Source: Nonomuraea cavernae (lineage in GTDB: Bacteria; Actinomycetota; Actinomycetes; Streptosporangiales; Streptosporangiaceae). From it: a stretch of 64,000 nucleotides of DNA. The notes below the pieces were generated by a model, which was not told the DNA's origin, ran no database searches, and saw only the letters and a program-made list of their open reading frames with translations. Below, piece after piece: positions 53,642 to 62,294 of the stretch (position 1 is the first letter of the stretch; every line of letters begins with the position of its first letter). The stretch spans positions 62,001 to 126,000 of the forward strand of contig NZ_BMNH01000014.1 in assembly GCF_014646355.1 (NCBI RefSeq). Direction: 5' to 3'. Both the position numbers and the translations under genes were made by a program.

Positions 53642-54820
53642 GCCCTCGCCCCGATACGTGGGCACCGTCTCGACGATGGTGTCGCCTTCGACGAGGTGGA
53701 GCGCGGCGAACCGTTCGCACAGCTCGCCCGCCTTGGCGTGCCTGAACCACGCCCGGTCGCCCACCCGCAGATCCTGCGCCGCCTGACCGATCAGCGGGGT
53801 CTGCACCTCACCGGCGCCCTCGTCGGCCGAGTAGCGCAGCCCCGCCGGGAGGTACGGCTGGGGCAGGCGGCTCCGGTCGGCGGGCCCCGAGGCGAGGTAG
53901 CCCCCGCCGAGCACCGTGACCGTGTCGAGCGCGGGGCGGCGGACGACCGGGAGGGCGAAGAGCGCGGCCGGGCGGCCGGTGAAGCCGCGGTAGAAGTCGA
54001 ACAGGCGCGGGTGGAAGAACCCCGACCCCGCGGCGACCTCGGTGACGGCCTTCTCGCGCACGGTCCGCTCGATGGAGCCGGTGCCGCCGCCGTTGACGAA
54101 CTCCAGGTCGCAGATCTGGCGGACGGCGTTCACGATGCGGCCGCGGCGCAGGACGAGGTCGCGGGCGGAGCGGCCCTGCATGAACCTGATCGCGCGGGTG
54201 TACATCGCGTTGCCCGGCGGGTCGTCGCCGACGCCGGCGATCTGGGCCTCGTAGGCCATCAGGCCGACCAGGTGGTAGCCGTGCCGCTTGGCGATCTCGG
54301 CGGCCAGGTCGGCGGCCTGTTCGGGCTCGCGGATGGCAGAGCGCAGCGCCCCCGCCCGGAACTTGCCGCCAAGAGCGACATATCCGGTGTCGATGTCCAT
54401 AGATATCCGGATTTCGTGGCGGGGCTGCACCCCCTTCAGCACGTCGTCGAGGTGGTCCAGGTGCTCGGCCGAGTCCACGGTCAGCGTGATCTCCCTGGCC
54501 GCCCGCGCGTCACCGGCCAGCGCGGCGAGCGCCTGCCGGTCGGCCGTCGGGTAGGCCACCAGGACGTCGGTGAACCCCTCGGCCACCAGCCAGAGCGCCT
54601 CCGGCAGGGTGAACGCCATCAGCCCGCGGAAGCCGTCCAGGTCGAGGATCCGGCGCAGCACGGGCCGCGAACGGATCGACTTGGTGGCCACCCTGATCGG
54701 TTTGCCTCCGGCGCGCCGCGCCATGTCCGCCGCGTTGGCGCGCATGGCGGCGAGGTCGAGGATCGCGAACGGGGGGTCGAGCGCCGCGGTGGCCCGGTCG
54801 TATCGCTGGCGGTCGTTCAT
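53627..54820 (-). CDS. PLP-dependent D-threonine aldolase-like / amino acid deaminase
   Basis: The 397-residue protein is a fold-type III (alanine racemase N-terminal) enzyme: FAILDLAAMRANAADM, PLP Lys in RVATKSIRSRPV, LMAYEAQIAGVGDD, a NGGGTGSIE phosphate loop and a C-terminal domain with FRHAKAGELCERF. It belongs to the D-threonine aldolase/D-serine dehydratase branch. D-TA-like deaminases act on D-amino acids; the exact substrate is unclear. ATG 54820 lies 6 nt after TACGCT, a leaderless signature. The stop falls within the repeat array. Confidence 0.88.
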   Translation of the reverse strand: MNDRQRYDRATAALDPPFAILDLAAMRANAADMARRAGGKPIRVATKSIRSRPVLRRILDLDGFRGLMAFTLPEALWLVAEGFTDVLVAYPTADRQALAALAGDARAAREITLTVDSAEHLDHLDDVLKGVQPRHEIRISMDIDTGYVALGGKFRAGALRSAIREPEQAADLAAEIAKRHGYHLVGLMAYEAQIAGVGDDPPGNAMYTRAIRFMQGRSARDLVLRRGRIVNAVRQICDLEFVNGGGTGSIERTVREKAVTEVAAGSGFFHPRLFDFYRGFTGRPAALFALPVVRRPALDTVTVLGGGYLASGPADRSRLPQPYLPAGLRYSADEGAGEVQTPLIGQAAQDLRVGDRAWFRHAKAGELCERFAALHLVEGDTIVETVPTYRGEGRTFL

Positions 54821-54958
54821 ACCAGGAGCGTAACGGCATACCGGGCAAAAGAATATGAGGGGAATTCACGTTACCTGTTTCGCCAGTAATGATCCCGCAA
54901 ACGGGCGGCGAGGGCATGGTCGGTGCGATGCCCGCTCCGTGTACCTCTGATCGGTGTG

Positions 54959-55558
54959 ATGACCACGCTCCAGCAGATACTGCCCGGTGCCGCCGTCGCC
55001 GCACCGGAGAGCCCGCTGCGCAGATCGCGCCGGGCGCTCAGACCCGCGCGCACCCCGGCGGGGGTCACGGTGGCCCTCGCGCTGACCGTGGCGCTGGCAC
55101 TCACCGCCGCGGAGGTGGCGACCGCGCTGGTGGGCCGGCCGCTCGGCCTGCTGCCGGTGGACCGCCTGATCGAGCTGGCCGGCCGGTCCTCGTGGCGCGA
55201 CCTGTCACTCGGCGCGCTCGGTCTCGCGGCCGCCGGCCTGGTGCTGCTGCTCCTCGCGGCCGTGCCCGGCCGCTGCACGCTGGTGCCGGTCGAGGCCTCC
55301 GACCCCAACATCGTCATCGGCATCACCCGGTCGGGGCTGCGCCGCACCCTCCGCAACGTCGCCCAGGAGGTCGAGGGCGTCAACAAGGCGAAGGTACGGC
55401 TACGCAGGCGGACGATCGAGGTCACCGTGAGAACCGGCCCGGAGAGCACGGGCTCGATGCTCCGCCACGTCGGCAACGCCGTGGGCGACCGGTTGGCCGG
55501 CCTGGGCACCCTTTCCACGGGCGAGGTCGTGGTCCGGCTGCGCAGGAGGGGAATCTGA
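54959..55558 (+). CDS. DUF6286-type membrane protein
   Basis: The 199-residue protein has an Arg-rich N-terminus (RRSRRALRPARTPAG), two membrane helices (about 36-60 and 84-106), and a C-terminal Asp23-like alpha/beta stretch (VEGVNKAKVRLRRRTIEVTVRT, TGEVVVRLRRRG). In Streptomyces, DUF6286 genes lie in Asp23/Gls24 clusters of cell-envelope stress. ATG 54959 is chosen; the upstream in-frame extension overlaps no supported signal. It overlaps the AmaP gene by one base (TGATG). Confidence 0.78.
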   Translation: MTTLQQILPGAAVAAPESPLRRSRRALRPARTPAGVTVALALTVALALTAAEVATALVGRPLGLLPVDRLIELAGRSSWRDLSLGALGLAAAGLVLLLLAAVPGRCTLVPVEASDPNIVIGITRSGLRRTLRNVAQEVEGVNKAKVRLRRRTIEVTVRTGPESTGSMLRHVGNAVGDRLAGLGTLSTGEVVVRLRRRGI

Positions 55559-56058
55559 TGCGGCAGTACACGGGCAACCGGATCGGCCTGGCCGTGGTCG
55601 GGGCGCTGATGCTGGTCATCGGCGGCTACGCCTGGGCGCGCGGCCAGGACAGGCTGCCGGGCCTGCCGTCACGGGCCAAGGTGCTGCCGGAGCGCGTCGC
55701 CGAGTTGATCGCCGAGCGGCCGTGGGCGCTGTGGCTGCTGGCGTTGACGCTGGTGCTGCTGGCCCTGGTCACGCTCCGCTGGCTGCTGATCAGCCTGGGC
55801 TGGGGCCGCCTCGGCGCCCGCTCCGGCACGGGGACCGCCATGCTCTGCGTCGGCCTCAAGGACATCGAGGGGCTCACCCGGGCGGGGGTGCGCGTCATGG
55901 GCAACGGCGCACGCCTGCGCGTCTCGGTCACCTGCCCGGCCGCGGCCGACGTGGGGGCCATGGTCGGCAAGCTCGACCGGGAGATCGTGGGCCGCATCCG
56001 CCGCGAGGTCCAGGACGACGAGCTCGACACCCTCGTCCGCCTCCACGTCCGCCGCTGA
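55558..56058 (+). CDS. amaP: AmaP-like alkaline-shock membrane anchor protein
   Basis: The 166-residue protein has two membrane helices (about 8-27 and 57-80) and a cytoplasmic C-terminal domain, with GLTRAGVRVMGNGARLRVSVTC and VGRIRREVQDDELDTLVRLHV. This is the AmaP layout: a membrane anchor for Asp23-type proteins. AGGAGGGG lies just before ATG 55558. Asp23 itself is not encoded in the window, so its partner must be elsewhere. Confidence 0.8.
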   Translation: MRQYTGNRIGLAVVGALMLVIGGYAWARGQDRLPGLPSRAKVLPERVAELIAERPWALWLLALTLVLLALVTLRWLLISLGWGRLGARSGTGTAMLCVGLKDIEGLTRAGVRVMGNGARLRVSVTCPAAADVGAMVGKLDREIVGRIRREVQDDELDTLVRLHVRR

Positions 56059-56089
56059 CTCAGCCGCCCGGCCGGCTTCCCCGCCGGGG

Positions 56090-56818
56090 TCAGAGAGTGG
56101 AGGTGAGCCCCTCCGCGATCTTCTTCAGCTCGGCGTTGACGGCCCCGTCGCCGGCGAACTCCTTCGCGTAGATGGGGCTGAACGAGATCTCGGCCCACTG
56201 CCGGTCGCTCATTCTGAGGAAGAGCGTCGGGGTGCCCTTCCCGCCGTCCTCGCCGACGTTCTGCACGACCAGGTAGCCGGTGCGGTCGCCGATGGTCACC
56301 TCCGCACCGTCCCCCTCGTCGCGATACTCCTGGATCCGGTCGCCGGTCTCCTGGACGGTCGCCTCCTCGTGCATGAAGATCTGGACGCAGTAGAAGTCCT
56401 GCTTGTCGCCCGTGTAGTTGTACGAGGTCGAGTAGCTGTCGCCGAAGTTCACCGACCAGTTGGACCACCGCAGGCGCTCGGGCAGGTAGCCCACCTTGAC
56501 GTGCCCGAACTCTTTCCCGTCGCCCAGGTCCCCGAGGTTCGGCGGGTCGGACCGCAGGGGCGGGGTGTCGTCGATGGGTGGTTCCGGCGTCACGGAGACC
56601 GTGGCCTGATCGCCGGCCGTGGCCACTGAGCCGGCGGTCAGGAAGGCGACGGGCGCGGCGACGACGACGGCCACGGACGCGGCCACCGCGGCGGCCCAGG
56701 CCCTTCTCCTCTTGTGCCGGGAGGAGCGCAACACCCGCTCCGCCAGGTCGGGCGCGGCGTACAGGCTCGCGGTCTCGTCCGCCATGAGCTGGCGGATCTC
56801 TTCCTCAAGCGTGGGCAT
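56090..56818 (-). CDS. Membrane-anchored partner of the sigma factor (putative anti-sigma)
   Basis: The 242-residue protein has a cytoplasmic N-terminus (residues 1-39) with EEEIRQLMADETASLYAAPDLAERV, one membrane helix (about 40-62) and an outer domain with WSNWSVNFGDSYSTSYNY. It overlaps the sigma gene by 14 bp, so expression is coupled. This layout is usual for regulators of SigE-family ECF sigma factors, but no HxxxCxxC zinc anti-sigma motif is present, so anti-sigma activity is inferred from context. Confidence 0.75.
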   Translation of the reverse strand: MPTLEEEIRQLMADETASLYAAPDLAERVLRSSRHKRRRAWAAAVAASVAVVVAAPVAFLTAGSVATAGDQATVSVTPEPPIDDTPPLRSDPPNLGDLGDGKEFGHVKVGYLPERLRWSNWSVNFGDSYSTSYNYTGDKQDFYCVQIFMHEEATVQETGDRIQEYRDEGDGAEVTIGDRTGYLVVQNVGEDGGKGTPTLFLRMSDRQWAEISFSPIYAKEFAGDGAVNAELKKIAEGLTSTL

Positions 56819-57317
56819 TCCTGATCACTCCTTCCACTGTTTCCCGGCCGAGCGCCGAGCGGAGCTTGGCCAGGGCCTTCGACGCCTGGCTCTTGACCGT
56901 GCCGACCGCGCATCCGAGCACCTCGGCGGTCTGTGTCTCGCTGAGGTCCTCCCAGTACCGCAGGACGACCACCGCGCGCTGCCGGGGCGGCAGGGCGCGC
57001 AGCGCCTCCATGAGCACATGACGCAGGTCGGCGTCGGTCGCGCGGGCCGACGTCTCCGGCGGGCTGTGCATCGGGATGACGCTGAGGATCGCCCGGCGGC
57101 GGGCGCGGCTGATGGCGGTGTTGACGATGACGCGGCGCACGTAGGGCTCAAGGCTTTCGTGGCGGACCCGGTGCAGGTTCCGGTACGTACGCTCCAGCGC
57201 CGTCTGCAACACGTCCTCGGCCTCCGCCCTGTCGCCACAGGCGAGATAGGCGACCCGCAGCAGGCTCGTGCCACGTGCGGCCACGAAAGCGCTGAAATCA
57301 TGTTCCACGGCGCTCAT
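56805..57317 (-). CDS. SigE-family ECF RNA polymerase sigma factor
   Basis: The 170-residue protein has region 2 (FVAARGTSLLRVAYLACGDRAEAEDVLQTAL, YVRRVIVNTAIS) and region 4 (LPPRQRAVVVLRYWEDLSETQTAEVLGCAVGTVKSQASKAL). No C-terminal extension exists. The gene is followed by its membrane partner with overlapping frames, and faces a secreted protein gene 142 bp away. Self-regulation from the shared intergenic region is plausible; no ECF-type AAC/GTC promoter pair was clear to me. Confidence 0.92.
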   Translation of the reverse strand: MSAVEHDFSAFVAARGTSLLRVAYLACGDRAEAEDVLQTALERTYRNLHRVRHESLEPYVRRVIVNTAISRARRRAILSVIPMHSPPETSARATDADLRHVLMEALRALPPRQRAVVVLRYWEDLSETQTAEVLGCAVGTVKSQASKALAKLRSALGRETVEGVIRNAHA

Positions 57318-57459
57318 GGTTGTCTGTCCGGTTTCACGCCTCCTAATACGCCTCGGCCTTCGCGATCGTTGCCCGCCGACGAGGAACAGTTCGCGGGCAA
57401 CCGTTGGCCGGGACCCAGGCGTATGGACAGTTGTGACTTCGCACCCATGGAGGAAACTT

Positions 57460-58332
57460 ATGAAGTTCGCAACCGCGTCGGCCCGGCGGCTGATCAGCCT
57501 CGGTGTGGGCCTGGCCGTGGGAGCGGCCGTCCTGGGCGTGCCGGCCGCCGCGGCCGCTCCCCCGGAGGGCGCCTACTGGCACACCAGGACCCTGACGACG
57601 ACCACCCACCCCTGGCGGTTCGGCACCAAGTCGCACCCCTACTCGCTGCTCCAGCAGGAGATCACGGAGAGGTGGACCGCGCCCGACGGCAGGTCGTGGT
57701 CCGGGTACCGGGAGCTGGGGTCGCTGCCGAAGAGCGCGGCGGACAAGAAGGCGTGGCAGCGCGACGGCTCGCCCGCCAAGTGGACCGAATCGATCGACGG
57801 CAAGACCGTGAAGTTGTCCACCCAGCCCGCCAAGGGCCGCGTGGACCAGGCGCCGCCGCCGAACTCGTTCTTCTTCGCGGAGCAGTGGCTGACGTACGAC
57901 GAGGTCCAGCGACTGCCCGCCGACCCGGACCGCCTGAAGGCCTGGGTCGCGGAGGCGGGCCGGGTCGGCCGCGAGAACTCCATCGGCGGCAACTGGCTCT
58001 CGGCCCTGCCTGAGATCCTGTACGACCTTCCCGCTCCGAAGGAGGTCCGCGTCGCGGCCTACCAGGCGCTGCTGACGATGCCGGGCGTGCGCGCTGAGGG
58101 CAACGCGAAGGACAAACTGGGCAGATCCGGCACGGTCCTCCTGATCGACAGGCCGGGCGGGAAGGGCACGGTCCCCATCAAGATGAGACTGATCGTGGAC
58201 ACCGGCAGGATGGCGCTGCTGTCACAGGACGACACGGTCACGTACCCGAAAGAGCAGCTCGTGATCAAGACCAGCAAGCTGGTCGAGTCCGGCTGGACCG
58301 ACTCCCCGCCGGCCGTGCCGGCCCTGCCCTGA
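57460..58332 (+). CDS. Secreted CU044_5270-like protein
   Basis: The protein has 290 residues from ATG 57460, with GGAGG 6-7 nt upstream. A signal peptide (about residues 1-32, ending AAAAA) is followed by GAYWHTRTLTTTTHP, ITERWTAPDGRSWSGYRELG, and IGGNWLSALPEILYDLPAPKEVRVAAYQALLTMPGV. This is the pattern of CU044_5270-family proteins, usually encoded next to SigE-family sigma genes in actinomycetes, as here (divergent). The function is unknown; the Trp/Tyr-rich N-terminal domain suggests ligand or cell-wall binding. Confidence 0.78.
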   Translation: MKFATASARRLISLGVGLAVGAAVLGVPAAAAAPPEGAYWHTRTLTTTTHPWRFGTKSHPYSLLQQEITERWTAPDGRSWSGYRELGSLPKSAADKKAWQRDGSPAKWTESIDGKTVKLSTQPAKGRVDQAPPPNSFFFAEQWLTYDEVQRLPADPDRLKAWVAEAGRVGRENSIGGNWLSALPEILYDLPAPKEVRVAAYQALLTMPGVRAEGNAKDKLGRSGTVLLIDRPGGKGTVPIKMRLIVDTGRMALLSQDDTVTYPKEQLVIKTSKLVESGWTDSPPAVPALP

Positions 58333-58368
58333 CGGGTGCCACGACAGCTCGAACCGGTGACCGGGCCG

Positions 58369-59745
58369 TCAGCACTCGATGACGTTGACGGCCAGGCCGC
58401 CGCGGGACGTCTCCTTGTACTTGTCGAGCATGTCGCGCCCGGTGTCGCGCATCGTCTTGATGGCCTTGTCGAGGGCGACGAAGTGACGTCCGTCGCCGCG
58501 CAGCGCGATGCGGGCCGCGGTGATGGCCTTGATGGAGGCGACCGCGTTGCGCTCGATGCACGGGATCTGGACGAGGCCGCCGATGGGGTCGCAGGTCAGG
58601 CCGAGGTTGTGCTCGATGCCGATCTCGGCGGCGTTCTCCACCTGTTCGGGCGTGCCGCCGAGCACCTCCGTCAGGCCGGCCGACGCCATCGAGCAGGCCG
58701 AGCCGACCTCGCCCTGGCAGCCGACCTCGGCCCCCGAGATGGAGGCGTTCTCCTTGAACAGCACGCCGATCGCCGCCGCCGTGAGCAGGAAGCGGACCAC
58801 GCCCTCGTCGTCGGCCGACGGGACGAAGCGGGAGTAGTAGGTCAGCACGGCCGGGATGATGCCGGCGGCGCCGTTGGTGGGAGCGGTGACGATGCGGCCG
58901 CCGGCGGCGTTCTCCTCGTTGACGGCCAGCGCGAACAGCGACACCCAGTCGAGCGCGCGCAGCGGGTCGGTCTCCGACGCCTCGGTCTGCAGGCGGCGGT
59001 GCAGCTGGTTGGCGCGCCGCTTGACCTTGAGGCCGCCCGGCAGCACGCCCTCCTTGGAGATGCCGCGCCGCACGCACTCGGACATGACCTGCCACAGCCG
59101 CAGGATCTCGGCGCGGATCTCGTCCTCGGTGCGGCCGAACGCCTTCTCGTTCTCCATCATCAGGGCGGAGATCGACAGGCCGGTGGCGGTGCAGTGCTTG
59201 AGCAGCTCCTCGCCGGTCGTGAACGGGTAGGGCAGCACGGTGTCGTCCGGCTTGATCCGGTCGGCGCCGGTGGCGTTCTCGTCCACCACGAAGCCGCCGC
59301 CGACCGAGAAGTAGACCTTCTCGCGCAGCGGCTCGCCGGAGTCGGTGTAGGCGGTGAAGCGCATGCCGTTGGGGTGCTCGGGCAGCGAGATCTTCCGCTC
59401 GAAGACCAGGTTCTCGCCGACGACGAACGGGATCTCCCGCGTGCCGTACAGCTTGACCGTGCCGGAGTCGCGCATCTCCGCGAGCCGGGCGTCGATGCCG
59501 TCGACGTCCACCAGCTCGGGCTTCTCGCCCGACAGGCCCAGCAGGACGGCCTTGTCGCTGCCGTGGCCCTTGCCGGTCAGGCCGAGGGAGCCGTACAGGA
59601 TGGCGTCGACGCGAGACGTCCGCGGCAGCAGGCCGTCGTCGTGCAGGCCGCGGGCGAACCTGTGCGCGGCGGCCATCGGGCCGCCCGTGTGGGAGCTCGA
59701 CGGGCCGATGCCGATCTTGAAGAGGTCGAAGACGCTGATCGCCAT
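58369..59745 (-). CDS. sdaA: L-serine ammonia-lyase (4Fe-4S)
   Basis: The 458-residue iron-sulfur enzyme deaminates serine to pyruvate. The N-terminal beta domain has [19 protein letters not shown]; the C-terminal domain has [17 protein letters not shown] and [13 protein letters not shown], which supply the cluster cysteines. The last residue is Cys 458 (NVIEC). In the Legionella enzyme of the same length the terminal Cys ligates the cluster and blocks the active site. It lies 51 nt downstream of gcvH, within the gcvT-gcvH operon, so it is under the glycine riboswitch too. Confidence 0.95.
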   Translation of the reverse strand: MAISVFDLFKIGIGPSSSHTGGPMAAAHRFARGLHDDGLLPRTSRVDAILYGSLGLTGKGHGSDKAVLLGLSGEKPELVDVDGIDARLAEMRDSGTVKLYGTREIPFVVGENLVFERKISLPEHPNGMRFTAYTDSGEPLREKVYFSVGGGFVVDENATGADRIKPDDTVLPYPFTTGEELLKHCTATGLSISALMMENEKAFGRTEDEIRAEILRLWQVMSECVRRGISKEGVLPGGLKVKRRANQLHRRLQTEASETDPLRALDWVSLFALAVNEENAAGGRIVTAPTNGAAGIIPAVLTYYSRFVPSADDEGVVRFLLTAAAIGVLFKENASISGAEVGCQGEVGSACSMASAGLTEVLGGTPEQVENAAEIGIEHNLGLTCDPIGGLVQIPCIERNAVASIKAITAARIALRGDGRHFVALDKAIKTMRDTGRDMLDKYKETSRGGLAVNVIEC

Positions 59746-59796
59746 GGAGATGCGCCCTTCAGCAGGGCCGGGGCCCGGCAGGGCCCCGGCGGACGG

Positions 59797-60186
59797 TCAG
59801 GACTCGCCTGAGGTGAGCGCTGTGTATTCCGCGGCGGACAGCAGGTCCTCGGGGTCGCCCTCGATGCGCACCCGGAACATCCAGCCCTCGCCATAGGGGT
59901 CACTGTTGGCCAGCGACGGGTCGTCCACGATGGCCTGGTTGACCTCGACGATCTCGCCGCCGACGGGGGCGTAGATCTCACTCACGGACTTGGTCGACTC
60001 CACCTCGCCGACGGAGTCACCGGCCGCGACGCTGGAGCCCGCCTCCGGCAGCTGCACGTAGACGACGTCACCAAGGGCCTCAGCCGCGTACGCGGTGATG
60101 CCGACCGTCACCGTGATGCCGTCGTCCAGCCCGGCCACCCACTCGTGTTCCTTGGTGTAGCTCAGCTCGTCAGGGATGTTGCTCAC
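59797..60186 (-). CDS. gcvH: Glycine cleavage system H protein
   Basis: The 129-residue lipoyl carrier moves the aminomethyl group between GcvP and GcvT. Lipoyl Lys 66 is in [23 protein letters not shown], the [19 protein letters not shown] core and [15 protein letters not shown] are all present. The GTG start overlaps the gcvT stop by 4 bp. gcvP is not in the window. Confidence 0.96.
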   Translation of the reverse strand: MSNIPDELSYTKEHEWVAGLDDGITVTVGITAYAAEALGDVVYVQLPEAGSSVAAGDSVGEVESTKSVSEIYAPVGGEIVEVNQAIVDDPSLANSDPYGEGWMFRVRIEGDPEDLLSAAEYTALTSGES

Positions 60187-61268
60187 TTGTTCCTCCTGTA
60201 GAAGGGCAGCTCCACCAGGTCCACTGGTTCCTGGCTGCCCCGGATGTCCACGGCCAGACCTGCTTCGGCCCCGGTGTCGACGTAGGCCAGCGCGATGGGC
60301 TTGCCCAGGGTCTGGGAAGGCGCCCCGCTGGTGACCTCGCCGACGACGGCACCGTCCTTGGTGACCGGGTACCCGTGGCGGGGGACCCGGCGGCCACGCG
60401 CGACCAGGCCGACGAGCCGGCGCCGGGGCGGGGTGTCCTTGACCGCCTCCAGTGCCGACCTGCCGACGAAGTCGCCCGGCTTGTCGAATTTCACCACTCT
60501 GCCCAGTCCCGCGTCGAACGGGGTGAGCTCCGGGCCCAGTTCGTTGCCGTAGAGCGGCATCCCGGCCTCCAGCCGGAGCGTGTCGCGGCTGGACAGACCC
60601 GCGGGCAGCAGTCCGTACGGCTCACCCGCCACGGTCAGGGCCTGCCAGAGCGGCACCGCGTCCTGGGCGGCCACGAACAGCTCGAAGCCGTCCTCGCCGG
60701 TGTAGCCGGTGCGGGCGATCAGCGCCTCCCGGCCGTCGACCAGGCCGGGCAGGCCCGCGTAGTACTTGAGCCCGGCGAGGTCGGCGTCGGTGAGCGTGGC
60801 GAGGATCTCCTGGGCGCGCGGCCCCTGCACGGCGATCAGCGCGTACCGCTCCGAACGGTCCTCCACCGCCGCGTCGTACGGCTTGGCGCGGTCGGTCAGC
60901 TCCGCCGCGACCTTCTCGTAGTTGGAGGCGTTGGCCACCACCATGAACTCCTCGTCACCCAGCCGGTAGACGATGAGGTCGTCGAGCACCCCGCCCCGCT
61001 CGTTGACGATCATGGTGTAGCGGGCCCGGCCGGGCGTGAGCGCCGACAGCTGTCCGACCAGCGCGTAGTCGAGCGCCTCGGCCGCCTGGGGGCCGGTCAC
61101 GAAGATCTCGCCCATGTGCGACAGATCGAACAGCCCGGCCGCCTGCCGGACGGCGTTGTGCTCGGCGGACTCGCTGCCGTAGCGGAGCGGCATGAGCCAG
61201 CCGGCGAAGTCGGTCAGGGTCGCGCCGAGACTCTCGTGAACGTCTCGCAGCGGTGTCGGTCGGGACAT
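60183..61268 (-). CDS. gcvT: Glycine cleavage system aminomethyltransferase (T protein)
   Basis: The 361-residue folate enzyme releases ammonia and methylene-THF from the H-protein intermediate. Seen are [71 protein letters not shown], and [22 protein letters not shown] 61268 has GAGG 8 nt upstream. It is the first gene after the tandem glycine riboswitch and leads gcvH and sdaA. Confidence 0.96.
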   Translation of the reverse strand: MSRPTPLRDVHESLGATLTDFAGWLMPLRYGSESAEHNAVRQAAGLFDLSHMGEIFVTGPQAAEALDYALVGQLSALTPGRARYTMIVNERGGVLDDLIVYRLGDEEFMVVANASNYEKVAAELTDRAKPYDAAVEDRSERYALIAVQGPRAQEILATLTDADLAGLKYYAGLPGLVDGREALIARTGYTGEDGFELFVAAQDAVPLWQALTVAGEPYGLLPAGLSSRDTLRLEAGMPLYGNELGPELTPFDAGLGRVVKFDKPGDFVGRSALEAVKDTPPRRRLVGLVARGRRVPRHGYPVTKDGAVVGEVTSGAPSQTLGKPIALAYVDTGAEAGLAVDIRGSQEPVDLVELPFYRRNK

Positions 61269-61301
61269 AGGTCGCACCTCAGGGCAGGGTCGGATGCCAG
61301 G

Positions 61302-61492
61302 ATCCTCCCCCTCTGTCATCGATGCCTGAGAGCTTCGCCCAGGATTTGCCCGGACTTTCACCTTCGGCGAGGCCGCGCGGGACCTGCTTTCCAGAGGTCA
61401 CCTCGTCCGTGCGGTCCTTTGCCTTGAGAGGTTCGCGGGGAGGGCTTGCTCCTTCAGGGGCCCTGGATGGCGGTCAGGGCGCTCTCCCGCAC
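61302..61492 (-). ncRNA. Tandem glycine riboswitch
   Basis: Reading the minus strand, aptamer 1 (about 61490-61405) has GGGAGAGC, then GAAGGAGCAAGCC and CTCTCAAGGCAAAGGACC. Aptamer 2 (about 61400-61302) has CTCTGGAAAGC, GCCGAAGGTGAAAG and CTCTCAGGCATCGATGACAG. These are the conserved elements of the two-aptamer glycine riboswitch, here 34 nt before gcvT. Binding of glycine to such switches turns on glycine cleavage genes. A TAGGCT (+ strand AGCCTA, 61515-61520) lies at -10 distance upstream. Confidence 0.93.
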
Positions 61493-61514
61493 GGTTTTGT
61501 CGGTGATGTCCGCA

Positions 61515-61520
61515 AGCCTA
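61515..61520 (-). promoter_or_regulatory. Candidate -10 of the glycine riboswitch transcript
   Basis: Minus-strand TAGGCT about 23 nt before the first aptamer. No convincing -35 is seen. Confidence 0.4.
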
Positions 61521-61566
61521 GTGCCGGGGCGGGGGTGTTGTCGCGTCCTGGCCCCGTTGGGTCCGC

Positions 61567-61589
61567 GCGGGCGGGCGAGGCCCGCCCGC
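61567..61589 (-). terminator. Stem-loop terminator of the amidotransferase operon
   Basis: GCGGGCGGGC (61567-61576) pairs perfectly with 61580-61589 around a 3-nt loop, 3 nt past the amidotransferase stop. Confidence 0.8.
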
Positions 61590-61592
61590 TCG

Positions 61593-62294
61593 TCAGCAGG
61601 CCGCGACCAGGGCCTCGAACAGGACGCGGTCCGTGGCCGCCTCCGGATGCCACTGGACGGCCACGGCGAAGTCGTGCGTGTCGAGCTCCACCGCCTCGAT
61701 GGTGCCGTCGCCGGCCGTGGCCGTGACGGTGAGCTTCGGGGCGAGGCGGTCGATGGCCTGGTGGTGATAGTGGGGGACGTCGACGGGGCCGTCACCCAGG
61801 GCCTTGGCCAGCCGGGTGCCGGGGACGGGGCGCACCGGGAGCTCGCCGAACCGGCCGGGCGAGGGGGAGTGCCCGGTGTGGCCGACCACGTCGGGGAGAT
61901 GCTGGTGGAGGGTGCCGCCGAGCGCCACGTTCAGCACCTGGAGGCCCCGGCAGATGCCCAGGAACGGCAGCCGGGCTTCCAGGGCCGCCTCCATCACCGC
62001 AAACTCGGCCTCGTCCCGAAATTTCCGGATGTAGCCGGTGGTTGGCTGCTCGGCCTGGCCGTACCGCGCGGGGTCGATGTCGCCCCCGCCGGCCAGGATG
62101 AGCCCGTCGAGCCGGCCCACCAGCGAGGCGGGCTCACCGGCAGGCGGCAGCAGCACCGGCTGGCCGCCCGCGGCGGTCACCTGCTCCACGTACATGTACG
62201 GCAGCAGCGCGACCGGCAGATCCCACACGGTGTAGCGCGCCGGCTCGACATAGGTCGTGATCCCGATGACCGGACGCCGCGTGATCCCTCCCAC
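61593..62294 (-). CDS. Gamma-glutamyl-gamma-aminobutyrate hydrolase family (class I amidotransferase)
   Basis: The 233-residue protein starts at GTG 62294, sharing a base with the upstream SDR stop (TAGTG). It is a PuuD-type GATase1: nucleophile Cys in GICRGLQVLNVALGG, catalytic His/Glu in VQWHPEA, early GITTYVEPARY, and GLILAGGGDIDPARYG. PuuD-like enzymes hydrolyse gamma-glutamyl-GABA in polyamine breakdown. The aldehyde dehydrogenase and SDR upstream are consistent with that pathway; the glutamate ligase is not in view. Confidence 0.92.
   Translation of the reverse strand: MGGITRRPVIGITTYVEPARYTVWDLPVALLPYMYVEQVTAAGGQPVLLPPAGEPASLVGRLDGLILAGGGDIDPARYGQAEQPTTGYIRKFRDEAEFAVMEAALEARLPFLGICRGLQVLNVALGGTLHQHLPDVVGHTGHSPSPGRFGELPVRPVPGTRLAKALGDGPVDVPHYHHQAIDRLAPKLTVTATAGDGTIEAVELDTHDFAVAVQWHPEAATDRVLFEALVAAC

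Noticed and set aside
57318-57350. Seven-codon uORF (GTG ... TGA) overlapping the sigma start
   Set aside because: AGGAGG is only one base from its GTG, too close for normal initiation, and no conservation can be tested here.
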